A stretch of DNA of 64,000 nucleotides from Asterella californica (GCA_036924285.1 JAYKYS010000004.1:32272001-32336000); one strand, 5' to 3'; positions 1-11,124 are shown, counted from the first letter of the stretch. The notes: a model not told the origin generated them from the sequence alone. Translations and numbers: made by a program.

Positions 1-2055
1 CTCTGTACCCACGTCGTCAATGTCTTCTACCATCTCATCTTCCCCATCATATCGAGCCCGAGATAACATATCCGCCATCAGATTATCCTTCCCTGCAATA
101 TGTCTAAACTCCGGATTCAACGACTTGATATATGCGATCCATCGTAACATCGCAATATCAGGAGTTGAACAATTCATGATCATTCCTAACAACGGCAAGC
201 AATCAGTTTCAACCACCACTACTGCTCCAATCAAATACTCTTTCTCAGTTTTCATAGCTGAAACAATACCCCACAGTTCTCTCTTCACTTGCGGGTAAGC
301 ACGTTGTCGAGGACTTAACACCTTCGCTCCGAACCTAACCGCAAACCTGTCTCCATCCTCGTCATCCTGTCCGACTGCCCATCCAATTGCAACTGAGGTT
401 GTATCCACAGTAAGAATCACCGGCCTAGCATCCTTGTAATCAATCCTTCCCAGGACTGGAGGAGATGATAGTAAAGACTTCAGCTTCTTTACCGCATCAG
501 TATGCTCTTCCTCCCATCTGAACTTATGACCCTTACGCAACAATCCATACAACGGATCCGCCACATGCGCATAATGAGGAATCCAAATGTGGTAGAATAC
601 ACAAGCACCCAAAAATCTTCTCACTTCTGTTAGCGAGTTGCAAACCTCCTTCATTCTTCCAATCGCATCCACCTTGTTCGGATCTGGCTTCCGACCAAAC
701 GATCCACACAAATGATCAACGATCAAAACCTCTCTAACCCCAAATGTAGACTTCGCACCTGACAGCGTAAGATGAACTTCCTCAAGTCGAGATAAGATCT
801 TCTCACAGTCTGTGATGTGATCAGTGACGTATCGCCGACACCCGCTCTGATCTAATGCTTCATCCTTCTCATCTTCCACACATCCTTTGATGGGGATGTC
901 ATCCAAGAACGGCATCGTCTTTTCGGGGATGAAGTCTCTTAGAACTCGATTCATCCCGTTCATCATGTGTGCTACCGAGTTGGTAGCTCCCTGTGGTAAG
1001 GTACACATCCTAACCAACCCCAAAGGTGTCCTCATTCTCGTGAAGCTTCTGCTCTCCTCCGCTAGTTGAAACTGATCATACCCCGAGTAAAGATCTCCCA
1101 TTGAGTAAATCGCTCTTCCTGCAAACGCTTCTGCAAACTCATCCACAATCGGTCCCACCCCAGCATTTCTGATTGTTATTACGTTCACCGGCTGCATGTC
1201 TTGGATGAACCGCAGCGACCCATTCTTCTTTGGTACTGTAAACCATCTGCTTGAATATGGTGCAAACGACGGCTCCAAGATCTTCATCCGCATCTTCTCC
1301 TTCAACAACTCCACTAGTTTGGGCAAGTGAGCCCGCGGTACTGGAATTGGTCTCAGGTTCCATGGCACATGCGGTACCGTGAAGATAACCATCGGGGTAA
1401 CAACGTACGGATCTACACATCCAATCTCAAGTGGCTCAAAAGCAAATGCTTTCCCATGTCTTGAAAGCATCTCCTTGAAGCACATCCTCTCTTCTGGTAG
1501 AAGAGACCCATCAGATCCAATCTTCAGCTCTTCAAGGATCTTCTCCTTGAACTTGTGTCCTATCATTGCAGGATCTCTCAAACTCTTCTCCTTTGAAGCT
1601 CGATCCATCTGTTGGTTGGTGTCTTCCGGCAAAGGACCAGCAATTGGCTTTACTTTCCTATCCACTGTCTTGTATCTTGTCTCAACTCGAACCTCCGGTG
1701 CACAGAATGATTCGATCACCGAATAGACCTCCCTTGAATGAATCTGCACGACCTTATCCATATCCTCCCATCCAATAGACATGATCTCTCGCAAGGGATC
1801 TTCCAACCCATCCTCTTCATAAACACCAGAAATCCATTCATCCCCTTCTAGCTCACCCAACTCTTTCAACATCAACTCAACACCACGCAAATGTTTTTGT
1901 TCTTTTCTTCTCAGCTCTTCTATCTTCTTGTAGACAGCAATCCCACACTCTGAAAATCCAATAAACCCTGTACAAAAGGCACTATCTCCATCAAGCGAGA
2001 GTACCTTCTCTTGCGCACCACCACAATCCCGCTCTATAGTGGTACTCAACGAAAA
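1..2055 (-). CDS. pol: Pol of family A: N-terminal region, reverse transcriptase, RNase H (partial)
   Basis: The -1 frame stays open from the gag-protease end to the left edge by my reading, about 680 codons. A conserved N-terminal segment of unknown role comes first (about 2050-1450). The reverse transcriptase follows, with its PHVPW and SSRWFTVPKK stretches, the LPQGATNS motif and the catalytic FLDD at about 898-909. Then comes the RNase H start, with an ILTVDT acidic motif near 410. The integrase would lie beyond the window. The product copies element RNA into DNA inside the virus-like particle. The frame is one base back from gag-protease, so expression would need -1 frameshifting. FLDD replaces the commoner YxDD of the gypsy group. 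Confidence 0.8.
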
Positions 2056-2990
2056 TCCTTGAACTCTTCACTCACCCTTGGAAGCGGCTTCTCCCTCAAA
2101 CGATCTCGGTTGCGCTCGTGGTTGGACGGTACAGTCAGGAACTGTATCGCTCTCTTCCCATCTTGACTTCGGATCCTAGCATACGCAGATCCGTCGTCCA
2201 GTACCTTTGTCTCCATCCGGGTTGCTATGATGAAAGGTTGACCCAGAATGAGTGGGCATGATGTTGCTTCCTGAACAAAGAAGTTTTGCTCGATAGCAAC
2301 ATCACCTACGCGCACTCTGATGTCTGGACAAGCTCCATACAAGTCTCCTCTCGTGTTGTTGGCTGCTCTTATGACCCATCCATGCTCTGTGTCGATCGGC
2401 CATTTCTTCCTCTTGTATAGCTCCTTCGACATGATGTTGATTTCTGATCCATGATCGATCAGAGCAACCACCGGCTCATCCAAGTCCTCGATCCTCACCA
2501 ACGTCTCCGTCGTAGCTCGAGCCCAGTGACTGTGGCTGTAATGACTTGAGCTCCGCTTCCCATCCTCCTCTTCATCCTCGAAATGCACCCTGCGCCTTCG
2601 ATCTCTTTCTTCCTCTGGAGAATAGACACTGCACCTTGCAAGCTCTCTCTCCTCATCCACTGACATCCTAGTATCCAAAGCATGTGATAAACCAGTCTCA
2701 CCCGTAATTTGTCGTTTCCGTTTGATGACATCGATGATGACATCATGAAACTCACGCATGGCGATGCCTAACACTTCTCTCAAAGTAAACTCCACCTTCG
2801 CATTCAGAATGCGATCTTCCAAGACTCCCTTCAAGTCTGTTGAAGCCTCGATATCCGACTGTAGCTTGTACGCAGCCGGCTTACCCTTCTCCTTCTGAGA
2901 TTTCTCCTTCGATGAAGAAGGAGCATCGTCCATCGGTAGGTCTTGAGCTCCTGCATCCCGAAGCTCTTGGCGAACCTTCTCCCCTCGAGT
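2046..2990 (-). CDS. Retropepsin-like protease domain of family A, after an in-frame TAG
   Basis: This is the same frame as Gag, separated from it by one TAG at 2993-2991. It is a continuation of the gag-protease polyprotein, not an independent gene; the first internal ATG is at 2933. A linker rich in Ser, Lys and Glu leads to a region with REVLGIAMREFHDVI and then the protease core. There the flap-proximal active site reads DHGSEIN (about 2465-2440) where retropepsins have DTG or DSG. The downstream ILGQPF matches the usual hydrophobic-Leu-Gly closing motif. It would mature Gag and Pol. The His in the triad is shared by all related copies here, so it is not a private mutation. Confidence 0.7.
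   Translation of the reverse strand, partial: TRGEKVRQELRDAGAQDLPMDDAPSSSKEKSQKEKGKPAAYKLQSDIEASTDLKGVLEDRILNAKVEFTLREVLGIAMREFHDVIIDVIKRKRQITGETGLSHALDTRMSVDEERELARCSVYSPEEERDRRRRVHFEDEEEDGKRSSSHYSHSHWARATTETLVRIEDLDEPVVALIDHGSEINIMSKELYKRKKWPIDTEHGWVIRAANNTRGDLYGACPDIRVRVGDVAIEQNFFVQEATSCPLILGQPFIIATRMETKVLDDGSAYARIRSQDGKRAIQFLTVPSNHERNRDRLREKPLPRVSEEFKDFR
2052..2058 (-). promoter_or_regulatory. Candidate -1 ribosomal frameshift site GGATTTT
   Basis: Read on the minus strand, the gag-protease frame ends AAG GAT TTT CGT TGA. The heptamer G GAT TTT lies two codons before the stop, in the phase expected for slippage, and the pol frame is exactly -1 and open from there. The same heptamer is the known shift site of dianthoviruses. 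A downstream structure was not tested. Confidence 0.6.
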
Positions 2991-4472
2991 CTATCTCTTG
3001 GAAGAAGTTCCTTCCCCTGCATCCTCTGAATCTCGCCTTCTCTTCTCTTCCAACAACGCTTCGTGTTGGTTCTTGGCGATGTACGCATGCACCGATAGAG
3101 CTTCTATCGGATCTTCCCATCCAGTATCCTTTCTGATCGTAGCAGCTGTCCTCATCAATGTTTCACGCGCCATCTTCCCTTTTTGTTTCATGGAGATGGC
3201 GGATGACCACAATCCACTTGGCTCAACCTCCTTGTTGAAACTCCTCTCAGCCTGATCCTCAACCCTTGTGCCATAAGTTCCAGCTTCCACCATTGCAACT
3301 GCTTGCGCTGATAGGTGGTCCTCAACCAACTTCTTCATCCCTCCCCTACCAAAGTTGGTCTGAAGAAGTGCACCAGTATCCCTCAGCGCTACCTTCCCAT
3401 CCTTCCAGAAGATCACTCCTTGCTGCAGAATATCTGTGAACTCCTTGCAATCTCTGCGCGGATGATCAGCACCATCGCACCAGATACACCGCTGGATCCA
3501 GCCTTGCTTCTCAACCGGTCTTACTCCACTTGTAGATCCCTTCTCTTCCAATCTGGTGAGCTTGATCTGCAGATCTCTCATTCCATGCAATATCTCCTCA
3601 AGGTTTGAGTCATCCTTCTTCGGAGATACCATGGGTGCCTGAACAACTGGAACAACTGGAACAACAGGAACAGCTGGAGCAACTGGTACTACTTGTCTAG
3701 CAACAGGAATTGGTCGGACTACAGGAACAAGTGTTACAGCTGTAGGTGTTGGCGCCAGTCTCCTAACAGGAACTTTCTCTCGTCTCCGCTCCCTCTTGGT
3801 AAGCAGACCAACAGCTTCCTCAACCTTCTTCCAGCTGCTGGTCAATCCATCGTCCTCCTCCCGGTCTTCCAGAAGTACCTCTAGCTTCTCCTGCAACTTC
3901 TCATCTGCAGCTCGAAGAAATAGCTCTGTCTTGTTGGACTGCAACGTCAACTTCTCCATCTTGGTCAGCCGTGAAAACTGCTTCTCAAACTCTCTGAGCA
4001 ACTCAATAGCTTGTAAACCCTTCCTTGGTTGCTCAACCCACTCCAAGAATGACTTCTTGGTGACTCGATCAGAGTCCTCCAAGAAGTACTCATCCATCAA
4101 GGCACGAGCAAAAGTCTCCCAATCCTTGTTAAAATGCTTCGTTAGCATTTTAACACGATCCCTAATCTCTGGAGCTGCTGTCAACTCAAACGTCTCAATC
4201 ATCTCATCTTCTGAGACCCGGTTCAGCTCCATCTCCTTCACATAATGTCTCAGATACCTTGAGACATCTCTTCCATCAAACTGGTCAATCCTGCTGACCA
4301 CCGCTTGTAGCGCCTTTGTTGCCAAAGCTTCCTTCCGCTCATCAGACTGTTGCTGCCGTAAGAACATAGTGAAAGCTTGGAACATCGATGCAGTCGCCGG
4401 ATCCAACTGCACCTTCGGTAACCCACTTGAACCACTAGCTCCATCTCCATCACCTTTCCCATCCCCACTCAT
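2991..4472 (-). CDS. gag: Gag of family A, CCHC zinc knuckle
   Basis: The product is about 493 residues from the ATG at 4472 (start MSGDGKGDG); the frame is open slightly further up but has no earlier ATG. A capsid-like helical region carries the RFxGRDxSRYLRxY block shared with B and D and the LEWVEQP segment. A Pro/Val/Ala linker with near-repeats (VVPVVPVV) follows. One zinc knuckle, CIWCDGADHPRRDC, lies at about 3487-3445 with CX2CX4HX4C spacing. Gag packages the element RNA and builds the particle. The frame ends at TAG 2993-2991 and resumes immediately in protease, so that stop is either a readthrough signal or a mutation. Confidence 0.8.
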   Translation of the reverse strand: MSGDGKGDGDGASGSSGLPKVQLDPATASMFQAFTMFLRQQQSDERKEALATKALQAVVSRIDQFDGRDVSRYLRHYVKEMELNRVSEDEMIETFELTAAPEIRDRVKMLTKHFNKDWETFARALMDEYFLEDSDRVTKKSFLEWVEQPRKGLQAIELLREFEKQFSRLTKMEKLTLQSNKTELFLRAADEKLQEKLEVLLEDREEDDGLTSSWKKVEEAVGLLTKRERRREKVPVRRLAPTPTAVTLVPVVRPIPVARQVVPVAPAVPVVPVVPVVQAPMVSPKKDDSNLEEILHGMRDLQIKLTRLEEKGSTSGVRPVEKQGWIQRCIWCDGADHPRRDCKEFTDILQQGVIFWKDGKVALRDTGALLQTNFGRGGMKKLVEDHLSAQAVAMVEAGTYGTRVEDQAERSFNKEVEPSGLWSSAISMKQKGKMARETLMRTAATIRKDTGWEDPIEALSVHAYIAKNQHEALLEEKRRRDSEDAGEGTSSKR

Positions 4473-5139
4473 GACTGCCAATCTCTTCTTCAAAGTTCAC
4501 ACACAAAAGAAATCTCCACCCCAGACCTTCACGTCGAGTTCACCACCGTATCGGGTCAGATATTTTGTGCGTGAAGGATGCCCAGGAAAACGCGAGGTTC
4601 CTGGCTGTGGAGATGATGTGTGCCAAACAGAGACAAGACAGAGAAGAACAACCACGAAAAGGAATGCTGCAATATATACCACTCTGAAAGTATATACATT
4701 GTCGATTCTTTCTTCAAACAGCACAAAACTGAGGAACAGACCAGAGCGGTCTGTAACCTACTTCAGAAGCCCTAAAACAAACCCCTGAAACGCAACCCTA
4801 GTCTGAAATCGCCAAAGCGTAGCTCAAAGCAAGAGGAACTTCTCTTTGCTAACAACCAGAGCCACAACAGTATCATGCGATCCAAACCCAAGTCCAAACC
4901 ACATCCACACATTAACTCTTGGCTAAAGCTAGCTACCACAAGCCATACACAACCAACTAAGTCCTTAACGAACTCAAAAGGACGAAACCTGTAGCGAAGG
5001 AACCGAAAAAGACCTATCTGGGAACTTTCTCCTTTCGCCAAACAATCTTCAAATGTTGATAAGGTCTCCTTCCTTGACTCCGTTGGCCCAAGAAACCTTC
5101 AGAACCGACTCCCGATAGTCGAGATATTGCCAATTTTCG

Positions 5140-5750
5140 GTCGCAGGTGACCGAACCTTCAAAAAACTCCTCCCTGCGGCTTAAAACCGCTCACACCGCA
5201 CAAACGGATCGTCTAAACTGATATCCGTCTTCGCTAGTAGGTAGATCTGGCTTCTCTGAACCCAACAAGACTCCAAACAAGCCGTTTGGAGTTTCCCTTG
5301 CAAAACTACTCGAGAAATTTGGTCGCAGGCTACAAAAAACTGACGTAAATCGGCTCCCTACGGCTCAAATTTGCTCACCACACCCAAACCAACAATCCAA
5401 TTCACTTACAGTCTTCTCCTATGCGTACATGAGGACTCCTTGATCGAGTAGGCACCAAGAACGAAGAGCTTGGCTCACTGATCGCGAAGAACAATCCAAT
5501 CTCAGATCGCAGGCGATGAAAACTTGACGCAAGCGCTTCCCTGCGAGCCAATTTCTCTCACAACTCTCAAACCGCCCGATAAAACTTTGTATCGTGTTCA
5601 ATTTCCTGAAGAACTCGTTGTTCTGATCCCGATGGATCCAAGGACAGCAAGTTTGGACTCCGGAACGGCCCGAACGGTCCAACTCTCCTTCACAGGTAAC
5701 TGAAAACCCCAATTCTGCTCCATGCGTCTCAATTTCTCCCAGAACACAAC
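5140..5750 (-). repeat. Degenerate ~180-bp repeats inside the family A LTR
   Basis: A block reading roughly GGTCGCAGG, then a CAAAAACT-like run, a CCCTGCGGC-like stretch and CTCACA, recurs near 5143, 5321, 5508 and 5693, at about 180-bp spacing. The copies are diverged, and the last is weak. This looks like old internal amplification within the LTR. Confidence 0.45.
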
Positions 5751-6012
5751 CCCCGATCCGTCTCTTCAAGAACCGTCTTAACCTGTGCGTAGCCTGCACA
5801 GATCTGAACCCGATGACACCTTGCGCGCGTGTATTGGGCTTCCCAATTCTCCAAAACATCCACTGACAGGTCGTAGGAACAAGCAAGCCCTTAAGCAGCC
5901 CCCTTGCAACAGTCTGTACGTACGAAGTTCAACTCTCAATAATAAGAAGCAGGCCCCTTGCGTCTTTGATATAACGCCTGAAGCCTTAAATACCCAGTCA
6001 GCAAGTAACTAG

Positions 6013-6335
6013 GGGCTTAGCTTGATTTTGCCTTTTTTCGAATCGCATAACTTCTTCTCTGGATGTCCAAACGGAATAAACAAGATGCCCATGGAAAGCT
6101 GACAACGAGCTCTATCCATCTATGCGATAAAAGTAAAGATCCGAAGTTGCGCCAAAAGCTCGTAAGCTGGGGCCTAGCTTGTTTTCTCCATCTTTCGAGC
6201 CCTGTAACTTCTTCACTATGCGTCCAAACGAAGTAGACAAAGTGCCTATGGAAAGCTGACAAGGAGCTCTACCCATCTATGCGATGAAAATGGAGATCTG
6301 AGATTGTGCCAAAACCCGTAAGCTGAGGCCTAGCT
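6013..6335. repeat. Two-and-a-bit tandem copies of a ~157-bp unit in the family A LTR
   Basis: The words GGCTTAGCTTG/GGCCTAGCTTG occur at 6013, 6171 and 6327. Between them run matching blocks: CTTCTTC, GTCCAAACG, a TGCCxATGGAAAGCTGACAA stretch, GAGCTCTA and CATCTATGCGAT. Two full copies and the start of a third are present, close to the outer (U3) end of the LTR. Confidence 0.75.
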
Positions 6336-6487
6336 TGTCTTCTCATGAGTGTCTTTGGAGCGACAAGCATCGAAGTTTGTATTTCAGATAGGAGCCGGTC
6401 CACGACACGACATCCACCCCCTCTGAACCTGTGCATCCTCCGGTATGCACCAGAGATACCAACCAAGGAGTGGACCGGCTTATCGTC

Positions 6488-8236
6488 CTACTTCCTATCG
6501 TAACCAACCTCACCTTCAAGATCTTCTGCATAATCCTCATCCTCAAACTGAAACTCCGTCAAGATATCTGCTAGATCGACCTCCTCATCTCTCTTTTTGG
6601 AAATCTTGACACGTTTACCTGCCACTGGTATCTTCAAGCTCGTTCCATCCAACTCTTGCAGGGCGTAAGTTGCGTTGTCATGAACCTTCTTCACCACATA
6701 CGGACCAAACCATCTTCTGGAAAACTTCCGGAGTGCACTATGCTGGTTGTCTAGACTGTTGTCATAGACTAACACCCAATCACCTTCTTTGATTTCCCTG
6801 GGTCTCAAACGATGTCGCTGATCAAATCTGACCTTGTTCTTCAACCGTGCTTCTCGCAGCCTATCCAAAGCAATTTGGATATCCTCTGTTCTTCTCTCTA
6901 ACTGCCTAATTCGAATAGCAAGAAGCTCTTCTCTAGTCAAATTGTCCTCCCAAGGTAACACACTCCATGTCAGAACGTGTTCTTCAATCGGCATGATAGG
7001 CTTCTGACCTGTGATGAGTTCCACCGGCATGTAACCTGTCACCGAGCTGTGCGTCGTTCTATCTGCCCATAACGCAAATGGTAAGAGTCGAGGTCACTCG
7101 TGCACCCTTCCGTTGCAAGCCTTCACCAAAGCCTTCACAATGGGTGGATGACCACGTTCACTCTTGGCATTCCCTTCGGGGTTGTAAGCAGTTGTCAGTG
7201 ACAACCTCACCCCACACCTTGCAAAGAATTCACGAGCCTCGTGTGCATCTAACTCTCCCCGATCTGCAGTGATCTTTCCCACACATCCATACCGACAAAC
7301 AACCTCTTCCAAGAGAAATTTACATACCCCTTCAGTTGTCTTCGTCCGAAGCGCTCTACCCTCGACTTGATTTGATAGATCTTCTCTAGCAAGTACCAAG
7401 TATCTCATCTGCCACAACCCAACCGGCATAATCACCAAGTCTACCACCCACTTGAAATGTATTGCCAGCGGATAAGTTGGATGTAATCCGTCACGATGTC
7501 GGATGTTTGAATACATCTGACATGTCAAACAAGACTCTACAAAAGATACAACATCCCTGTACATGTTTTTCCACCAATACCGCTCTTTCATCTTGGTAAA
7601 AGTGGCCCAAATCCCTCGATGTCCAGCCCAAAGACTCTCATGGAATGCCTTGAGCAACTTCTGCTGATCTTCCTTGTTGCAAATCACCCGTAGCGGTACC
7701 CCACCTTTCTGCTTCGGTCGTTTCCAAAGAAACCCATCCTGCAACATGAAGTTGTAGGCCTTCCTTCGAACTCTCCGAAACCTCTCATCCGTCCAACTTG
7801 TCTGCTTAACCGTCGTACTAAGGTACCTCCCGATGTCAAGCAAATCACCATCATACAACCCTTCAACAAACAACTCTTCTTTCCTTCCTGTCTGTGCAAT
7901 CGAATAGAACTCTGTACCCACGTCGTCAATGTCTTCTACCATCTCATCTTCCCCATCATATCGAGCCCGAGATAACATATCCGCCATCAGATTATCCTTC
8001 CTGCAATATGTCTAAACTCCGGGTTCAACGACTTGATATATGCGATCCATCGTAACATCGCAATATCAGGAGTTGAACAATTCATGATCATTCCTAACAA
8101 CGGCAAGCAATCAGTTTCAACCACCACTACTGCTCCAATCAAATACTCTTTCTCAGTTTTCATAGCTGAAACAATACCCCACAGTTCTCTCTTCACTTGT
8201 GGGTAAGCACGTTGTCGAGGACTTAACACCTTCGAC
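6488..8236 (-). pseudogene. pol: RNase H-integrase fragment of the right-hand family A copy
   Basis: The fragment starts inside RNase H (cut at 8236) and runs through integrase to a stop at 6488. RNase H shows KRELWG and the ETDCLPLLG and MLRWIAYI blocks. Integrase has the zinc-binding pattern (GHRGIW, then CLTC), a catalytic core with WVVDLV, TADRGEL and NAKSERGH, and a C-terminal GPYVV module. Two lesions break it. A one-base deletion near 8003 shifts the frame at the end of RNase H. A TGA at about 7094, in place of a conserved Trp, interrupts integrase. The function in life would be cDNA insertion. Confidence 0.85.
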
Positions 8237-8468
8237 CTGACCTTATTACTACTAGTCTGATCTGATTTTTACTTCCTGAACATACTGGAGGGTCCATTCG
8301 ACCTGAGTGAGTGTTTATACTGTTCCCTTTTGATCTGAAGCCTACCTCTGTGTAGTAAGCAACCACAGCCTGGAGCCCAACGCTTCCTTGAGTAGACCGA
8401 ACATAGCCTTCAAGGTCATATCACAGCCAGAAGGTTCCGCCCTTCCCAGGAAAACTCTCGAATCGACA
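8237..8468 (+). repeat. 5' LTR remnant of element B
   Basis: It matches 15869-16100 of the 3' LTR almost base for base and ends in CGACA at 8468. The first ~1100 bp of the LTR (promoter side) are missing. Confidence 0.9.
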
Positions 8469-8470
8469 TC

Positions 8471-8489
8471 TGGTGCTTCCACTGAGAGC
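8471..8489 (+). promoter_or_regulatory. Primer binding site, tRNA-Thr-like
   Basis: TGGTGCTTCCACTGAGAGC starts two bases after the LTR end. Its complement ends TCTCAGTGGAAGCACCA. That fits the acceptor and T-arm end of a plant tRNA-Thr whose acceptor begins GCTTCCA. The tRNA assignment is from memory. Confidence 0.6.
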
Positions 8490-8537
8490 TCTTGGGGTGA
8501 TTGATTGAGAAGGTTGAGTTCACTACAAGGAGAAGAG

Positions 8538-11108
8538 ATGGATCGCAAGAGTGCTGCTGCTGCTACTTCTACGCCTGGTGCATCTATGTCTACTGCAGCT
8601 CCTTCTGTAGCACCAGCGGCTACAGCGACGTCTGCATCTGGTCTAGATACGGCTGAGATTCTGAAGACACTTGCGGCCCTGGTCCAACAACATCCGATCA
8701 TTGGAGGTGGTGAGTTGAAGTCTACCAAGGCTTTGCAAGTAATTGTGAATAGATGCGGTAGATTTGAAGGTAGAGATATTTCTAGATATCTGCGTGAATA
8801 CAGAGGAGAGATGGAACTAGTTAGAGTTACTGATGCTGAGATGATAGGGAGTTTCGAGTTAGCTGTAATCCCTGAGTTGCGGGACCAGGTTAGGGATGTA
8901 CAGAGAAGGAATCTAGGTGTGTGGATGAGTTTTGAGCGATCTCTTCGAGAGGAGTTTCTCGAAGAAGATTCAGAGAGAGTCACTAGAAGAACGTTTCTGG
9001 ACTGGGTTGAGCAGCAACCTGGTCGTATGATGAACCTGAATGAGATGCTGAGAGAGTTTGATCGGAGATACCGACAACTCTCAACTCTTGAGAGGATAAC
9101 CTTAGATGCTAGGAAAACCGAGCTCTTCCTGCAAGCTACCGATGATGCTACGGCAGATCGGTTATGCTTTATGCTGGCTGACCGATCGACTGAAGGAGGA
9201 GTTACTACTGATTGGGAGAGAGTTGAGGATGCTGTTGCTGTATTGACGAGACAAAGGCGTGGAAGAGTGGCTGTGGGAGGACGTCCGCTTGCAGAAGTGA
9301 ACGCTCAACCTCGCACTGCTCCTCAAGTACAGCAACCTCTGGCTCTTGCTCCGGCTCCTAGACCTGTTGTCCCGGCCGCAGTACCTTTGATGCTAGTTGT
9401 GCCAGTTCCTGCACAAAGGGCACCGGTTCAGAGACCTGCAGAGAACCATGGACAGTAGAACCAGATCGAAGACCTGATTCGGCAGATGAGAGAATTGAAG
9501 GTGGAGCTAGCTGGTCTGCAGAGAGAGCAGCCACCGGCGCCTGCTGCTGCACGTCCAGGAGGTGCTCTTGTTCGTAGATGTATCTGGTGTGACAGTCAAG
9601 ATCATTTCCGAGGGGACTGTCAAGAGCTCATGGCTGCTCTGCGAGATGGTGTGGTTCGCTACCAGAACGGTAGGCTGCACCTTTCTTCGACTGGAGAGCC
9701 GCTGAACACGCAGTTTGGACGAGGAGGCATGAGAAGTCTACCTCAGATTACAGCTGCTGCAACAGTACATGCATTGATGGCACCACCGGTAAATCCTGAT
9801 GTATATGCCGGTGACATTGAAGTTTCTTCTAGTCCTACGTTGCTAGATAGAACTACTGAGAAGAAACCTGTTCAAGTTCCTTCTGAAGTACTGAAGAGAG
9901 GGACAGAAACTATCCGTAGGGTCACAGGGTGAGGAGATCCTGTTGACGCTGCGTCTATCAAAGCATTCTTGGATGTGGATAGACACGTTCATTGGCAAGA
10001 TGCTTCTGTGGAGGAGAAGAGGCGGCGAGAAGCCTCTGAACTTGATACTGGAGTTCCGGAGGAGGCTGGAGACAGACGAAGGGTCACAAGGAGACGAGCG
10101 GCTCTTCCTGAAGAAATCCCGTCTACTTCTGCAGCTCCTCCACCTGCACCAAGTCCAATGGAGGACGTGCAGAGATCCCAGCAGGAGCCAACGACTGCTG
10201 GAAGGCGGTTTACTGCCCAAGAGAAGGGGAAGGGACCGGCTTATAAGTTGGCGGCTGATATCGAGACTTCAACTGATCTCAATAGCATCTTGGAGCAGAG
10301 AATACTTGACGCACGAATCGAGTTTTCTCTTCGGGAAGTTCTTGGTATTGCGAAGAGGGAGTTTCATGAGCTGATCATCGACATCATCAAGCGCAAGAGA
10401 CAGGTGATGTCTGAACAAGTAGAAAGCCAGATGATAGAGATGGTAGGAGCTTCTGTTAATGATGCAGAATTCGGGAAGGTGCATTTTCAGGAGGCTGATG
10501 ATACAAAGTACCAGCAAGAAGCGTTGGTTGCTGGTACCAATACTGCTGAATTCGATGATGATGAAGCTGGCGATGAGAGTCCAGCTGCTGATAGTGACTT
10601 CAAGAAGAGACACTGGACTCGTGCTACGACGGCTACACGAGTTCGTCTCGGAAGTCTTGAACCTGTTGCTGCGTTAGTTGATCACGGTTCAGAGATCAAC
10701 ATCATGTCACGGGAGGTGTATGAGAGAGGTCAGTGGCCTATCGAACTGAACCATGGTTGGGTGCTACGAGCTGCAAACAACCAGAAGGGTGAGTTATACG
10801 GCGCTTGTCCCAACGTGAGGGTGAAGCTAGGTGATGTGGAGGTAGATCAGCACTTCTTCGTGCAGTCTTCAGCTTCTTATCCTGTGATTCTTGGTCAGCC
10901 TTATATCATCGCAGTTAGAATGGAGACGAAGGTGATGGATGATGGATCTCACTATGCTAGGATCCGTAGTCCGGATGATAAGCGTTCTGTTCAGTTTCTG
11001 ACCGTTCGTACGAACCACGAACGAAATAGACAAACTTTGAGAGATTCTCCTATATGTAGGAGCAAGGGTTTTCTGAAACCAACTTGTAGGTCGGGATACC
11101 AAGAGTGA
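8538..11108 (+). pseudogene. gag: gag-protease of element B, interrupted by nonsense codons
   Basis: One frame of about 857 codons runs from the ATG at 8538 (MDRKSAAA), 67 bp after the primer site. The capsid region includes GRFEGRDISRYLREY; a Pro/Val/Ala linker and a zinc knuckle CIWCDSQDHFRGDC (about 9579-9620) follow. A Glu/Asp-rich linker leads to the protease, with VDHGSEIN at about 10677-10700 and the closing VILGQPY. In-frame stops lie at 9456 (TAG where relatives have CAG) and 9930 (TGA where relatives have TGG). A one-base deletion near 11086, compared with C and D, removes the conserved gag-protease stop, so the frame runs on to 11108. The product was Gag plus maturation protease. 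Confidence 0.85.
11066..11072 (+). promoter_or_regulatory. Candidate -1 frameshift heptamer GGGTTTT
   Basis: In the gag-protease frame the sequence parses G GGT TTT (codons 11067-11069 and 11070-11072), an X XXY YYZ site. The same heptamer sits at the same place in C and D. In B a one-base deletion just downstream disconnects it from pol. Confidence 0.65.
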
Positions 11109-11124
11109 TGGATCTGATACTACT

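Larger units (their letters stand above)
4545..6412 (-). repeat. LTR of family A (shared by both copies)
   Basis: On the minus strand the LTR begins TGTCGTGTCG at 6412, right after a purine tract (GAGGGGGTGGA, 6413-6424) that follows the integrase end. It runs to roughly 4545, shortly before Gag. The inner boundary is uncertain: a TGGTGAACTCG primer-like stretch lies at about 4546-4536, without the CGACA LTR end seen in B, C and D. The LTR would carry promoter and polyadenylation signals. It is full of internal repeats (see separate entries). Confidence 0.65.
1..8236 (-). mobile_element. Ty3/gypsy family A, head-to-tail elements sharing one LTR
   Basis: Two minus-strand gypsy-type elements are joined through a single LTR. 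From right to left the order is RNase H-integrase, LTR, Gag, protease, RT, RNase H. Positions 1-300 reappear almost unchanged at 7911-8230, with a few substitutions and one missing base near 8003, so the repeat period is about 7.9 kb. The arrangement fits recombination between LTRs of tandem copies. The right-hand copy is cut inside RNase H at 8236, where it meets the truncated LTR of element B. The left-hand copy leaves the window in RNase H. High identity of the two ends implies a recent event. Confidence 0.85.

Noticed and set aside
4369..4788. A 139-codon plus-strand frame near the family A Gag start
   Set aside because: It is antisense to Gag and the LTR leader, with no recognisable motif.
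8342..8983. A 213-codon minus-strand frame over B gag
   Set aside because: It is the antisense shadow of the clearly homologous Gag.
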